From a virus: a stretch of DNA of 64,000 nt. Below are positions 8,050-16,510 of this stretch, one piece after another. The stretch spans positions 62,001 to 126,000 of the IMG/VR virus record IMGVR_UViG_3300036780_000209. One strand, written 5' to 3'. Under the pieces are notes generated by a model. It worked only from the letters and a program-made list of their open reading frames with translations. It was not told the DNA's origin and did not search any database. The stretch's first letter is position 1; every line of letters starts with the position of its first letter. The translations under genes and the position numbers were made by a program.

Positions 8050-8371
8050 CGCCGTCGGCGTGATCCCCGTCCCCGACATAACTATCCAGGCCGTTCTGCA
8101 CCCGCTTAGACGGATAGAATCCGTCCCGGCTGTTCAGGTGCGGGTAGCGCCGGTTCCAGGAGCGCCGGTACATTCCCTTGCGCACCGCCGGGTCGGCGAA
8201 TCCGGTGGAGGTGTACACCTCCTTGGAAATCCGGTCCTCGTATTTCCACTCCGTCAGGATGTCGGACTTGGCACTGCGGCTCGTGACCCCTGCCAGGGAT
8301 TCCCTCAGCAGGCGGTCAGCCTCATCCTCCAGCGCCCTGCTGACTCCGTTCCGGAGCCTCATCTGCGTCAT
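8042..8371 (-). CDS. Hypothetical basic phage protein
   Basis: About 109 residues, rich in Arg and Lys (YRRSWNRRYPHLNSRDGFYP). The start at 8371 was chosen because GGAG lies nine bases upstream; ATGs at 8377 and 8404 are alternatives. It overlaps the end of the sigma-like gene by about 50 bases, and its own stop overlaps the start of the next gene by 8 bases, so the three appear translationally coupled. No domain is recognised. Its place beside the terminase genes suggests DNA packaging or regulation, which is inference only. Confidence 0.55.
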   Translation of the reverse strand: MTQMRLRNGVSRALEDEADRLLRESLAGVTSRSAKSDILTEWKYEDRISKEVYTSTGFADPAVRKGMYRRSWNRRYPHLNSRDGFYPSKRVQNGLDSYVGDGDHADGDE

Positions 8372-8699
8372 TCTCATCAGCTCCAGCACGATTGATCTCG
8401 TCATACAAGAGGCAGAGCCTCTTGAGCCCCTGAGTGGCGTAGATGGCCACCGGGTTGACCGGGGAGACGCCCATGAGCCGGGCGACATCCCTTTCCCGCA
8501 TGTCGTCGTAGAGGAACATCTCGATAGCCTCGGCCTGCCGGGCCGAAAGCTCAGTGCGGCGGTGGTAAAGGGCCTGGATGTCCCACAGGCAGTATTCCTC
8601 GCCGTCTGGCCCCGGGAGGGTATCGACGCCCTCGGTCTCGAACAGCGCCTCGAAAAGCTGCAGGTACCGGAAAAGCTCTCTCAGGGTCCGGTGGTCCAA
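8322..8699 (-). CDS. Sigma-factor region 4-like helix-turn-helix protein
   Basis: The 125-residue protein has a segment (LSARQAEAIEMFLYDDMRER, then DVARLMGVS) that resembles sigma-70 region 4 or a LuxR-like HTH: a helix after an L-S-x-R-Q-x-E motif, then the recognition-type helix. There is no region 2, so it is more likely a small DNA-binding regulator than a complete sigma factor. The start is TTG at 8697-8699, with GGGAG 11 bases upstream. It opens the short operon leading to the terminase genes, and the 174 bases before it contain a terminator. A role as switch to packaging genes is inferred from position. Confidence 0.55.
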   Translation of the reverse strand: MDHRTLRELFRYLQLFEALFETEGVDTLPGPDGEEYCLWDIQALYHRRTELSARQAEAIEMFLYDDMRERDVARLMGVSPVNPVAIYATQGLKRLCLLYDEINRAGADENDADEAPERSQQGAGG

Positions 8700-8826
8700 C
8701 GTCCTTGATGCTCCCTAAGCCCAGAAGTTAAGAACTGCCCTATCTGAGCCAGATGTTAACCGATGAAAAGGCCACGTGTCATCACCGGCTAAAGAAGCAG
8801 CGTTTTTCCTGCAAGGAGAATTGATA

Positions 8827-8856
8827 AAGCCCGGCCGCTGATTAGCAACCGGGCTT
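8827..8856 (-). terminator. Hairpin terminator ending the replication operon
   Basis: AAGCCCGG (8827-8834) and CCGGGCTT (8849-8856) form a perfect 8-bp stem with a 14-base loop just after the stop codon at 8874. On the minus strand the stem is followed by TATCAATTCTCC, a short weak U-run. The rest of 8700-8826 is AT-richer than its surroundings and probably holds the promoter for the sigma-like gene, but no convincing -35/-10 pair was found. Confidence 0.6.
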
Positions 8857-8873
8857 GTATCTTTACGAGAAAA

Positions 8874-9557
8874 TCAGGTCTTGGTGACCTGCATCAGGAT
8901 CTGTTCCAGGCGCGTCATGGCGCGGACCAGGGCATCTGCACGCCGCGAGAGAATCGACTTGAATACGCCGAAATATCTCTCATCGAGAGAATGAGTCACG
9001 CCGGCCTGGGCCTTGTCGTCCACCGTGGACTTGCCCGGGACGTTCTGGAAGCCGTCGGCGAAGCGCTCCTCCCAGGCCACTTTCGCGAGCATCGCCTCGC
9101 CCCACAGCCCGGCTGCCACCTGCTCCCACTCGAACAGGCGGCCCGTGATCTCCTGGAGGTACTGCAGCCGCTCCCGGTCCGAGATCCTCAGCCAGTTCTC
9201 CACCGGGCTCCCGTTATCGTGCACCTTCCAGGTGGGGCGGCCGTCGGGACCGGTCTTCATCGTCCCGTCCGGGCTGATCTCCGGCTCGCGCACCAGGAGG
9301 TACAGCCGGTCCATGAGCGCGAACGCGCCCCCGAACTGGGACCTCATCACCTTCTCGGCCTGGACCTTGATCTCCTCGATCACGATCCGGTCCTCGCCGC
9401 GCCAGGAAGTGCGCATACGGGAGAAGTTCGGGGTGCGGAAGTTGCGCCTGCGGTCATCCGGCAGGTCAGGCTCCACGGGCTCGCTGCCCCCCGGACTCAG
9501 CGGCCTCTCGCTGTCAGCGAGCACCCGGTTGATCTGCTGCCTGCTCTTCTCGTCCAT
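8874..9557 (-). CDS. Hypothetical helical protein, last gene of the replication operon
   Basis: The 227-residue protein starts at ATG 9555-9557, with AGGAG six bases upstream. It is predicted mostly helical from residue 60 on (VIEEIKVQAEKVMRS, ERLQYLQEITGRLFEWEQV, then FKSILSRRADALVRAM). No catalytic motif is obvious. The start lies 44 bases inside the RuvC-like gene, so it is co-translated with the recombination genes. A role as accessory to replication or recombination is plausible by position only. Confidence 0.6.
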   Translation of the reverse strand: MDEKSRQQINRVLADSERPLSPGGSEPVEPDLPDDRRRNFRTPNFSRMRTSWRGEDRIVIEEIKVQAEKVMRSQFGGAFALMDRLYLLVREPEISPDGTMKTGPDGRPTWKVHDNGSPVENWLRISDRERLQYLQEITGRLFEWEQVAAGLWGEAMLAKVAWEERFADGFQNVPGKSTVDDKAQAGVTHSLDERYFGVFKSILSRRADALVRAMTRLEQILMQVTKT

Positions 9558-10173
9558 CCTGGCTCCTCTTGAGGTCATGCAGGAACGTCAGCGCCAGAGC
9601 CGCCGCGTCCCTCTCGTGCTCATTCCAGTTGCGCCCGGAGGATTCAGGTATATACCTGGCCACCGACAGCGCGATGTCCTTCTTGGCCCTGGCCGTCGGC
9701 GGCCTGCGCCCTCCGCAGAGCACGGCATAGGCATGCTGGGCAGACACCGGGCGGAAATGCTCTCCGGCATGCATGTAGACGAAAGTGCTCGCGATCAGCG
9801 CCGACTCGGTCCGGTGCCCACCGCTGCCCACCCAGGGGGTCTCGCAGACGATCCAGGCACACGCCTCCACCGCGCTGCGGATGGTCGTCCCCAGCTCGTC
9901 GTTCAGCAACCGGGCCTTGTCCCAGGTCGCCATGAACCCGGTGTGACCGGTGGACGGCCGGATCGTGCGCTTGTCCCAGACGTTCACCAGCGGGCCGCCG
10001 GCGTAATTCGCTCCCATGACCTCCAGCCGTACCCAGCCGCAGTTCGTCAGTGTCGGGTCGAATGCCAGGACATACTCCCCGGTCGCGAAATCGGAAATGA
10101 GAGGCGGCCGGAAAACATCGCCTTTCGGCTTTCCGGCGGAGAGCTTTTCCCGGAACCTGTCGATATCATTCAC
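9514..10173 (-). CDS. RuvC-like Holliday junction resolvase
   Basis: The 219-residue protein has the RNase H-fold pattern of RuvC resolvases: an N-terminal acidic strand (LAFDPTLTNCGW), a second acidic strand (WIVCETPWVG) and a C-terminal acidic helix (HERDAAALAL). Such enzymes cut four-way junctions during recombination or before packaging. The start is GTG at 10171-10173. It overlaps the previous stop in a GTGA arrangement and has AGGAG about 9 bases upstream. It belongs to a tightly coupled recombination block with RecA and two other nucleases. Confidence 0.75.
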   Translation of the reverse strand: MNDIDRFREKLSAGKPKGDVFRPPLISDFATGEYVLAFDPTLTNCGWVRLEVMGANYAGGPLVNVWDKRTIRPSTGHTGFMATWDKARLLNDELGTTIRSAVEACAWIVCETPWVGSGGHRTESALIASTFVYMHAGEHFRPVSAQHAYAVLCGGRRPPTARAKKDIALSVARYIPESSGRNWNEHERDAAALALTFLHDLKRSQDGREEQAADQPGAR

Positions 10174-10943
10174 GCGATGATCTCCTGACCGTTCTCGACA
10201 GCCGCGAGCACCCTCTTGTACTTGGTCTCCACGGCCACGGCCAGGGCCGGGTCGAATTCCAGGTGGTATTCCCGCATCTCCCAGGGATTGCCCATGGCAA
10301 TGAAGAACACGATGAACTTCCGCAGCCCGGTGATCCGCATGTACTCCTGGGCCTGGGCGAAGTAATACGGCCACTTCCCGATGAAGAACTCCGCGTCCAT
10401 GTCCGGGGCCTTGGACAGGCTCATCGGCCGGATTGTCTTAAGGTCCCAGCCCCGGGTTCCCTCCAGGTTCAGGATGCCGTCCAGGTGCCCCCTGGAGCGC
10501 GTTACGGGGTCAATCCCGCCGTGCTCCCAGCAGTAGCCCGCCACGCCCCTCCGGACCCTCCTGGAGGCCCTGGGGAGCTTGCAGGCGGGGCACGGCTCCG
10601 CCGGGAGCGGGACGGTCACGCCGAGCTGGTCCATGGCCTCCTGGACGACCGAGTGGACCATGGTGCCGAACATCGTGGACATGATGCCGACGTAGCCCCA
10701 GTCCCGCTGCTCGACCTGGCGGCCGGTCATGTAGAGGTAGAGTTCCCGGTCGCTCATCAGCGGGTGCGTGCTGGCATGGAACCACCCGTCCGGCTGGCGG
10801 GCGGCCGACCGCGTCACCCGCAGGTCGTAGCTGAACTCGATGGACTCGTCCTGGAAGAACCTCAGCAGCAGGGGCTTGACCAGGCACCCGTCGGCGGCGA
10901 CTTTCGCCATCGCGCTCAGCCTGGTGGGCATTCCCTCAGCCAT
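10170..10943 (-). CDS. Cas4/RecB-like PD-(D/E)XK exonuclease
   Basis: The 257-residue protein contains the core HLDGILN...GWDLKTIRPM, matching the D-(E/D)-x-K active site of RecB-family nucleases, followed by a motif IV-like Q-x-x-x-Y (QAQEY). Cysteines at the PCPACKLP motif and further on (GYCWEH) could ligate an iron-sulfur cluster as in Cas4 or AddB, but this is uncertain. The enzyme is expected to resect DNA ends for recombination with the neighbouring RecA. The start at 10943 overlaps the previous gene by 28 bases; ATG at 10910 is an alternative. Confidence 0.7.
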   Translation of the reverse strand: MAEGMPTRLSAMAKVAADGCLVKPLLLRFFQDESIEFSYDLRVTRSAARQPDGWFHASTHPLMSDRELYLYMTGRQVEQRDWGYVGIMSTMFGTMVHSVVQEAMDQLGVTVPLPAEPCPACKLPRASRRVRRGVAGYCWEHGGIDPVTRSRGHLDGILNLEGTRGWDLKTIRPMSLSKAPDMDAEFFIGKWPYYFAQAQEYMRITGLRKFIVFFIAMGNPWEMREYHLEFDPALAVAVETKYKRVLAAVENGQEIIA

Positions 10944-11122
10944 TCCAGGGTGAACCTGATCCCGGTACCATCCGGTGCGACCTCGGCAGCCGTCACCCTC
11001 CCCGGGTCCTCTGCCTTCCCGAAGCGGATCACTGCCTCCTTGCCGACAACTGAGTCGAACGCACCGGGAGCGTAAGCGGTCCCCGGCGGAGCCGGGTACC
11101 AGAAGATGATCTTCGTCGTCAC
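10916..11122 (-). CDS. Small hypothetical protein, 68 aa
   Basis: The GTG start (11120-11122) overlaps the preceding stop as GTGA. The protein begins with a strand-rich region (TKIIFWYPAPPGTAYAPGAF), then VIRFGKAEDPGRVTAAEV, and probably folds as a small beta domain. It sits between two nuclease genes in the recombination block and is surely co-translated with them. No family is recognised. Confidence 0.6.
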   Translation of the reverse strand: MTTKIIFWYPAPPGTAYAPGAFDSVVGKEAVIRFGKAEDPGRVTAAEVAPDGTGIRFTLEWLRECPPG

Positions 11123-11997
11123 GCCTGGCCGACCCGGGTATCGAGATTCCCGTCGATCCACAGGTCGCCGTGGCGCACGATCTTCTCGTTCACGAACAGG
11201 CGCTTGCCCTGCCCGTACGGCTCGACCCGCACGGAATCAACCTCGAAGAACGTGACGTGGCCGTCCGCCTGGTAGTACGTGCCGGCCTTCCTGTCCCCGG
11301 TCACGAAGACCGCCGTCCAGGGGAGCTGAGGGATCAGCGGCGACAGGTTGCGCTGCGGCGGGGAGACCGGGGCGGGCATGTACGGGCTTACATGCGAGGC
11401 CGGCTGCGCCGCCAGGCGTTCCTCGGCCGCGACAGCTCGCTCCTCGGCGTCCCTGGCCCGGGCGGCCTCCCCGGTCAGCTCGGCTTCCAGGCGGGCCACG
11501 TCATGCCTGAGCTGGCGGATGGCGTCGTCCTGCTCCAGGTTCTCGCCGATCAGCGTGACCCCGTCGGCGGAGACCTTGCTCAGTGCCTCCCGCAGCTCGG
11601 TGACCTGCTCATCAGTGAGCTGGGCATCAGGGGCGCTGATGATCCGGGCAGGATAGCGGGAAACGTCGATCAGCTCCGCCTCGTCGTCGAGCAGCACCAG
11701 GACCCAGTCCCGGTAGGTTCGCAGCGAGTCGTCCTCGTACCAGCGCAGCGGCATCATCGGCCGCTCGCCGGCGGCCTGCTCGGCGAGCTTGTCGAGCATC
11801 TCGGTGGTGATCGTGTGGCTCTTGGCCCGGGTGGACTTGCAGTCCCAGGCAAAGGCGAACGGCTGCTCGGTATGGTCCTGGCGGCCGTCAGCCTGGTCAG
11901 TCCACTGGCTGCCCGAGGCCTTGGTGCGCCGGCCTCCCAGCAGGGCGACGACGTGGCTCTCGTGCTTCTCCGCCATCTTCATGCGGTCGATGGTCAT
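11119..11997 (-). CDS. Putative PD-(D/E)XK nuclease with coiled coil
   Basis: This 292-residue protein starts with ATG in an ATGA overlap with recA. Residues 12-65 show a pattern like Hjc-type resolvase or VSR-like nucleases: a glycine-rich basic segment (LLGGRRTKASGSQWTDQADG), then a strand FAWDCKST, where D-x-K would be catalytic, followed by a helix (TTEMLDKLAEQA). The middle is a coiled coil (IRQLRHDVARLEAELTGEAA) and the C-terminus is beta-rich. The nuclease assignment is from motif pattern only. Coupling with recA supports a DNA recombination role. Confidence 0.5.
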   Translation of the reverse strand: MTIDRMKMAEKHESHVVALLGGRRTKASGSQWTDQADGRQDHTEQPFAFAWDCKSTRAKSHTITTEMLDKLAEQAAGERPMMPLRWYEDDSLRTYRDWVLVLLDDEAELIDVSRYPARIISAPDAQLTDEQVTELREALSKVSADGVTLIGENLEQDDAIRQLRHDVARLEAELTGEAARARDAEERAVAAEERLAAQPASHVSPYMPAPVSPPQRNLSPLIPQLPWTAVFVTGDRKAGTYYQADGHVTFFEVDSVRVEPYGQGKRLFVNEKIVRHGDLWIDGNLDTRVGQA

Positions 11998-13049
11998 GCT
12001 GATGCTCCCTCGAAGATCTTCTGCCGGACGTTTTCCAGCAGCTCGGGCCGCTCTGCCAGGAGGGAAACCATGGCCTCCCGGCCGTTGACCCTGTCCGCTC
12101 CCGGAACCGTGTAGTAAGAGCCAGCGCGCTCGATCGCCCCGCTGCGGACCCCGATTGTGGCATACTCGTCCGCCACGTTGATCCCGGCCTCGCCCCACTT
12201 CTCGGTGTCCCGGTTACTGACCCAGAACTCGGCGACAGCGCCGGGAGCAGCTACCTTGGAGCGCTCCACGTGAGCCTTGAAGCAGACCGAGACGATCTCC
12301 TCGGTGCCGTCGAATTTCAGCTTCTTCGGCTCCCTGCCGTCCCCGCCCATCCGGGCCATCCGGACCTTCGTCGTGGTGGCGTGCTGCATGGCCTTCGGGC
12401 CGGCCGACACGTCCGAAAGGGCCATCGAGCTGATCACGACGCGGAGCTGGTTGATCAGCAGCACCGTGGTGGAGGTCTGGCTGGCCAGGCTGGCCACGTG
12501 CTTGACCATGCGGGTGATGACCTGGGCATTCTTGCCGACCATCTCCTTGTCAGCATCGCGGATCTCGTCTTCCTTGCCCTTGCCGCCGTAAAGCGCCTTG
12601 GCGCTCTCCATGCCGCCGATCGAGTCCACCGTGGCCATCGAGTAGAATCCCGACCGGACGCACTCGCGGAGCATGTCACTGGCCTCCTCGGAGGTCTCGG
12701 GCCGCAGGTGCACCCAGTGGTCCGGGTCCGTCAGCAGGCCCATCTTCCAGGCCCAGTCATAGCTCCAGGTCTTCTCCATGTCCACGAAGGCAACGGCCAG
12801 GCCCGGGTAGGCGAGCTGCTGCTGCACCATCGAGTAGATGGCGATCAGCGTCTTGGCCGAGTCCGGTGCCCCGACCAGCTCGTGGATGCCGCCGCGCTTC
12901 CAGCCCCCGACCCGCAGCGCGTAGTCGAGGGTGAGCGACCCGGTGGACACCACCTCGATCTTCTGCTGCGGAGCCTGGACCATCCGGTCCCCGTAGGCGG
13001 TGCCGAGCTTGTCGCGGAACTGGCTCAGGTTCGTCATCTTCGGTGGCAT
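11994..13049 (-). CDS. recA: RecA-like recombinase
   Basis: The 351-residue protein has the RecA core: Walker A at residues 60-67 (GAPDSAKT, where the usual Gly before Lys is Ala), Walker B-like strand (ATVDSIGGMESAKAL), the loop with NQLR, and a RecA-like start (STGSLTLDYAL, GGWKRGGIHELVG). It should form filaments on single-stranded DNA and drive strand exchange, supporting recombination-dependent replication or repair. ATG follows the dnaE stop directly, with GGGAGGG just upstream. The altered P-loop is also seen in other divergent phage recombinases, so activity is still likely. Confidence 0.85.
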   Translation of the reverse strand: MPPKMTNLSQFRDKLGTAYGDRMVQAPQQKIEVVSTGSLTLDYALRVGGWKRGGIHELVGAPDSAKTLIAIYSMVQQQLAYPGLAVAFVDMEKTWSYDWAWKMGLLTDPDHWVHLRPETSEEASDMLRECVRSGFYSMATVDSIGGMESAKALYGGKGKEDEIRDADKEMVGKNAQVITRMVKHVASLASQTSTTVLLINQLRVVISSMALSDVSAGPKAMQHATTTKVRMARMGGDGREPKKLKFDGTEEIVSVCFKAHVERSKVAAPGAVAEFWVSNRDTEKWGEAGINVADEYATIGVRSGAIERAGSYYTVPGADRVNGREAMVSLLAERPELLENVRQKIFEGASA

Positions 13050-16000
13050 TTACCCTCCCATCAGCAGGATGTCATCAAGCCGCCACGAGGTGCGGGCGGT
13101 GCCGTCCTGGAAGTAGCGGCTCTTCCGGACGGTGGCCAGAACCAGGGAACCGGGGCGCAGGAAGCGCACGGCCGTGGTCAGGTCAGGCTCATCATCACGC
13201 CTCGGCTGGAAGACCGCCACGTCCAGCGAGGACACCTCGCTCACCAGGCTGAGCCAGTACATGGTGCCTCCCTTGCGGGTCCGGGCCGCGTGAGCGCCGC
13301 CCGCTACCGCGAGCATCGGGTACGAGCCAGGCTGAGCGCCGGGCAGCATCAGGGCAATGTCCCGGGCCTGCGCCCGGGTGCCGGCCCCGAACCTCTCCAT
13401 CAGGCCGAACACCGAGTCCGACATCCAGCACCCGAAGATCTCGGAATCCAGCCGGAACAGGTCCTGCGGGGAGTACTCCGGGATCATGGACAGGTCCGTC
13501 ACGCCGGGAGGCGTGTAATGCCTGCAGGCCCGGGTGCAGCGCCTGGGCAGCGGCTTGGGCTTGGATTTCAGCTCCCTGCCGGTCTTCTCGCTGATCCGGA
13601 TCGGCACCGGCTCGGTGCTCCAGTTGAAGTGGCACGGCAGCCCCCCGGGGCCGCTGAACCCGTCTTCCTTGTGAACGCACTTCGTGGACTCCCCGGTCCG
13701 GTCTGCCTCCAGGGCCTGCACGACCCCCCTGCGGCTGATCACCAGGGCATCGAGCGCCCCGGACCGGGCCAGGGCATAGAGGACGCCACTGTCCACCTTC
13801 GAGCGCGTGATGAAGTCATCGTAGGAGCTGTACGGCTGCCCGGCCTGGATATCCCGGAGGGCAGCCGGGCCGATGCCCTTGATCGAGGAGAGGCCATAGC
13901 GGACGCCCAGGCCCTCCGGGAGGAAGCTCCCCCCGCAGAACCGCGCATCCGGCGGCAGGATGGTCAGTCCCATCCGGCGGGCGTCAGTCGCATATTCCGG
14001 CATGCGGTCCTTGTCCTTGAGCGTGGAAAGGATCGCGGTGAATGTCTCCACCGGGTAGTGGGCTTTCAGCCATGCAGTCTGGAATGCCAGCACCGCGTAA
14101 CTAACGGAATGGCTCTTGTTGAATCCGTACCTGGCGTACTCCGCCATCTTGTCCCAGATTTCCTGGGCCTTTTCCTGATCAACTCCGTTACTGATGCAAC
14201 GCGAGACGAATTTCTCTCCGGCCGGGCCTATCTTCTCGACCTTCTTCTTCCCGAGAATCTGCCGTACCTCGTCAGCCTCAGCCGAGTCGTAACCTGCCAG
14301 GAGACGGCAGGCTGCCATTACGTCTTCCTGGAACAGCATGATCCCGAAGCGGCTCGAAAGCGTTTCCTCCAGTCGCTCGTGAAGGAAATCGACTTCCTCT
14401 GTCCCGGCCCGGCGGCGGTAATACGACTCCGCCATCCCGGAATTTCGCGGGCCGGGCCGGACGAGAGCCACCAGGTCGGCCAGGTCGGCAATCGAGCGGG
14501 GGCGCATCCGGCGGCAGCCCTGCTGGCCGAGGCTCGTCTCCACCTGGAACATGCCGAGGGTGTGGCCCGACCCGACCTCATCCCAGACCAGCGGGTCGTC
14601 ATACTCGCCGTCCCAGGCGGACACGTCGATCTCCGCGCCGGTTCGCTCGCGGATCAGGTTAACCGCCATCTGCACCGAGTCGAGGGTGCGGATCGTCAGG
14701 AAGTCGAGCTTGAGCATCCCCAGGATGTCGAGGGTCCGGTAGCCCCACTGGCTGATCAGGATGCCCCCCTCCCCGGCCCTCATGGGGAGCTGGCCCTCCA
14801 GGGGGCGGCTCGTGCTGATCACCAGGCCCGCCGGGTGCTTGCCGTAGCTGTTGAGGCGTCCCACGAGCTGCGAGGCATACCCGAAGATGCCGGGGTACTT
14901 GGCGACGTAGGGAGCCAGCAGCTCTTCCTGCTGCTCCATCAGCTCGTCCCAGGGCATGCCCAGGCCGGCCGTGTGGCTCTCCGCCTCGTCGATGATCGAG
15001 GCAATCTGGCGCGAGTCGTCGAACCATTCCTGCGGCAGCTTGTCCCCCATGATCGAGAAGAGCTTGTTCAGCACCCCCTTGCTTCGGTACCGCAGGTGGG
15101 TGCCCACCCGGACCACCTTGTCGGCCCCGTACTTGCCGATCACGTAGTCCTGGATCATGTCCCGCGCCGAGCTGGGGAAGTCCATGTCGAAGTCAGGAAG
15201 CGACGTGCGGCCGGGGGTGACGAAGCGCTCGAACATCAGCCCGTGCTGAACGGGATCCACCGAGGTGATGCGCAGCAGGTAGGCCATCAGGCTGCCCGCA
15301 GCCGAGCCCCGGAACCCCACCAGGATGCCCTGGCTGCGAGCCCACTGGCACACGTCATTGACGATCAGGTAGCACCCGGCAAGCTGCTTCTCGGCGACCA
15401 GCTTCCACTCGCTCTCCAGCCGGTCCAGGTACACGCGGGCCGGAGCGCTCTTCATCGGGCGGGCGGCCCAGGCCTCCATGCACAGGTCGAGCAGCATGGA
15501 GGCGTCCTGGCGGGCTGAGCTGGTGAAGACGGGCGGGTCGGCGTGGCCGCCGATCCGGGCATTGCACATCTCGGCGATCTCGGCGGCGTTCCTGACGGAC
15601 CGGTCCGCGACCTCCGGGCCGAGGTAAGCCAGTGCCTGGCGCGTCTCCTGCTCGGTGTGCATGTGGACGTAATGCCAGAAGTCATCGTTGGCCGGGCTCG
15701 TCTGGCAGGCCATCCAGAGGCGGTGGGTATCGGTCTTGTCGGCCGTGGTGAAGTGCGAGTCCGCCGCCGCGACCAGGGGGATGCCCATGCCGTCGCTGAT
15801 CGAGGCAAGCATCTTGTTCAGCTTGACCTGCTCGGGCAGCGCATTGGTCTGCAGCTCCAGGTAGAAGCGGTCGCCGAGGATCTCGCGGAGCCGGGTGATG
15901 CGCTGGAAGGCCCCCTCGAAATTGCTGCTGAGGAGCTGGCGGGAGACCAGGCCGCCGAGGCAGCCGCTGGTGACGATCAGGCGGCTGCCATAGCGCTCCA

Positions 16001-16388
16001 GCAGCTCGTAATCGAGCCGGGGCTTGTGGTAGAAGCCGCTGACCGACGCCTCGGTGGAGGCCGCCCACAGGTCGTGCAGCCCCTGGTCATCCATGGCCAG
16101 CATGACCAGGTGCCGGTTATCCCGCAGTGCCTGCTGGGCGGTCTTGTCCGCCGGAGCGGGCCGCAGCGTCCGGTCAGGGACGAAATAGCCCTCCATCCCG
16201 AAGACCGGCTTTATCCCGGCCTTGTCGCACTCCTGCTGATGCTCCGGGTGGCCCGCGCAATTGCCGTGGTCAGTGATCGCCACAGCCGGGTTCCCGTCGG
16301 CAGCAGCCTGGGCCACCACTTCGGCAACGGTGGACAAACCATCCAAAGCACTATATTCGGTGTGCGTATGAAGATGAGCGAATGCCAT
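13050..16388 (-). CDS. dnaE: DNA polymerase III alpha subunit (DnaE-type)
   Basis: The 1112-residue protein is close to full bacterial DnaE length. It begins with a PHP domain (HLHTHTEYSALDG; AITDHGNCAG) and has the family C catalytic motifs: FRGSAAGSL, PDFDMDF near residue 398, and a helix-hairpin-helix-like motif late in the protein (SSIKGIGPAALRDIQAG). It replicates the phage genome, probably with the host beta clamp. The C-terminal part contains a cysteine cluster (CTRACRHYTPPG) where bacterial enzymes have OB or tau-binding regions. The ATG has GGAGG five bases upstream. A phage carrying its own DnaE rather than a family A or B polymerase is known but uncommon. Confidence 0.93.
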   Translation of the reverse strand: MAFAHLHTHTEYSALDGLSTVAEVVAQAAADGNPAVAITDHGNCAGHPEHQQECDKAGIKPVFGMEGYFVPDRTLRPAPADKTAQQALRDNRHLVMLAMDDQGLHDLWAASTEASVSGFYHKPRLDYELLERYGSRLIVTSGCLGGLVSRQLLSSNFEGAFQRITRLREILGDRFYLELQTNALPEQVKLNKMLASISDGMGIPLVAAADSHFTTADKTDTHRLWMACQTSPANDDFWHYVHMHTEQETRQALAYLGPEVADRSVRNAAEIAEMCNARIGGHADPPVFTSSARQDASMLLDLCMEAWAARPMKSAPARVYLDRLESEWKLVAEKQLAGCYLIVNDVCQWARSQGILVGFRGSAAGSLMAYLLRITSVDPVQHGLMFERFVTPGRTSLPDFDMDFPSSARDMIQDYVIGKYGADKVVRVGTHLRYRSKGVLNKLFSIMGDKLPQEWFDDSRQIASIIDEAESHTAGLGMPWDELMEQQEELLAPYVAKYPGIFGYASQLVGRLNSYGKHPAGLVISTSRPLEGQLPMRAGEGGILISQWGYRTLDILGMLKLDFLTIRTLDSVQMAVNLIRERTGAEIDVSAWDGEYDDPLVWDEVGSGHTLGMFQVETSLGQQGCRRMRPRSIADLADLVALVRPGPRNSGMAESYYRRRAGTEEVDFLHERLEETLSSRFGIMLFQEDVMAACRLLAGYDSAEADEVRQILGKKKVEKIGPAGEKFVSRCISNGVDQEKAQEIWDKMAEYARYGFNKSHSVSYAVLAFQTAWLKAHYPVETFTAILSTLKDKDRMPEYATDARRMGLTILPPDARFCGGSFLPEGLGVRYGLSSIKGIGPAALRDIQAGQPYSSYDDFITRSKVDSGVLYALARSGALDALVISRRGVVQALEADRTGESTKCVHKEDGFSGPGGLPCHFNWSTEPVPIRISEKTGRELKSKPKPLPRRCTRACRHYTPPGVTDLSMIPEYSPQDLFRLDSEIFGCWMSDSVFGLMERFGAGTRAQARDIALMLPGAQPGSYPMLAVAGGAHAARTRKGGTMYWLSLVSEVSSLDVAVFQPRRDDEPDLTTAVRFLRPGSLVLATVRKSRYFQDGTARTSWRLDDILLMGG

Positions 16389-16409
16389 CTGCTCCTCCAG
16401 GAGGAAGTA

Positions 16410-16505
16410 CCGGGCCGCGCCACGGGCACGAGTCAGGCCGGGGGCATCGCCCCCCAGCTACGCCGCGCCGGCCGGGGAGACCCGTGCGCCGATGGCGCGG
16501 CCCGG
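16410..16505 (-). ncRNA. Highly structured RNA leader or terminator between the SSB-like gene and dnaE
   Basis: A perfect 12-bp inverted repeat, CCGGGCCGCGCC (16410-16421) and GGCGCGGCCCGG (16494-16505), encloses a second pair (CACGGG 16421-16426 with CCCGTG 16481-16486). Inside is a tight hairpin, GGGGGC-ATC-GCCCCC (16440-16454). The element starts six bases after the preceding stop and ends about 10 bases before the dnaE ribosome binding site. It has no U-tract. It could be a terminator or attenuator, an RNA-processing site or an unknown regulatory RNA. Confidence 0.5.
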
Positions 16506-16510
16506 AGCTT

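Noticed and set aside
12270-15518. A 1082-codon open frame on the plus strand
   Set aside because: It lies wholly opposite recA and dnaE, has no motif, and reads as the GC-skewed antisense shadow of those genes.
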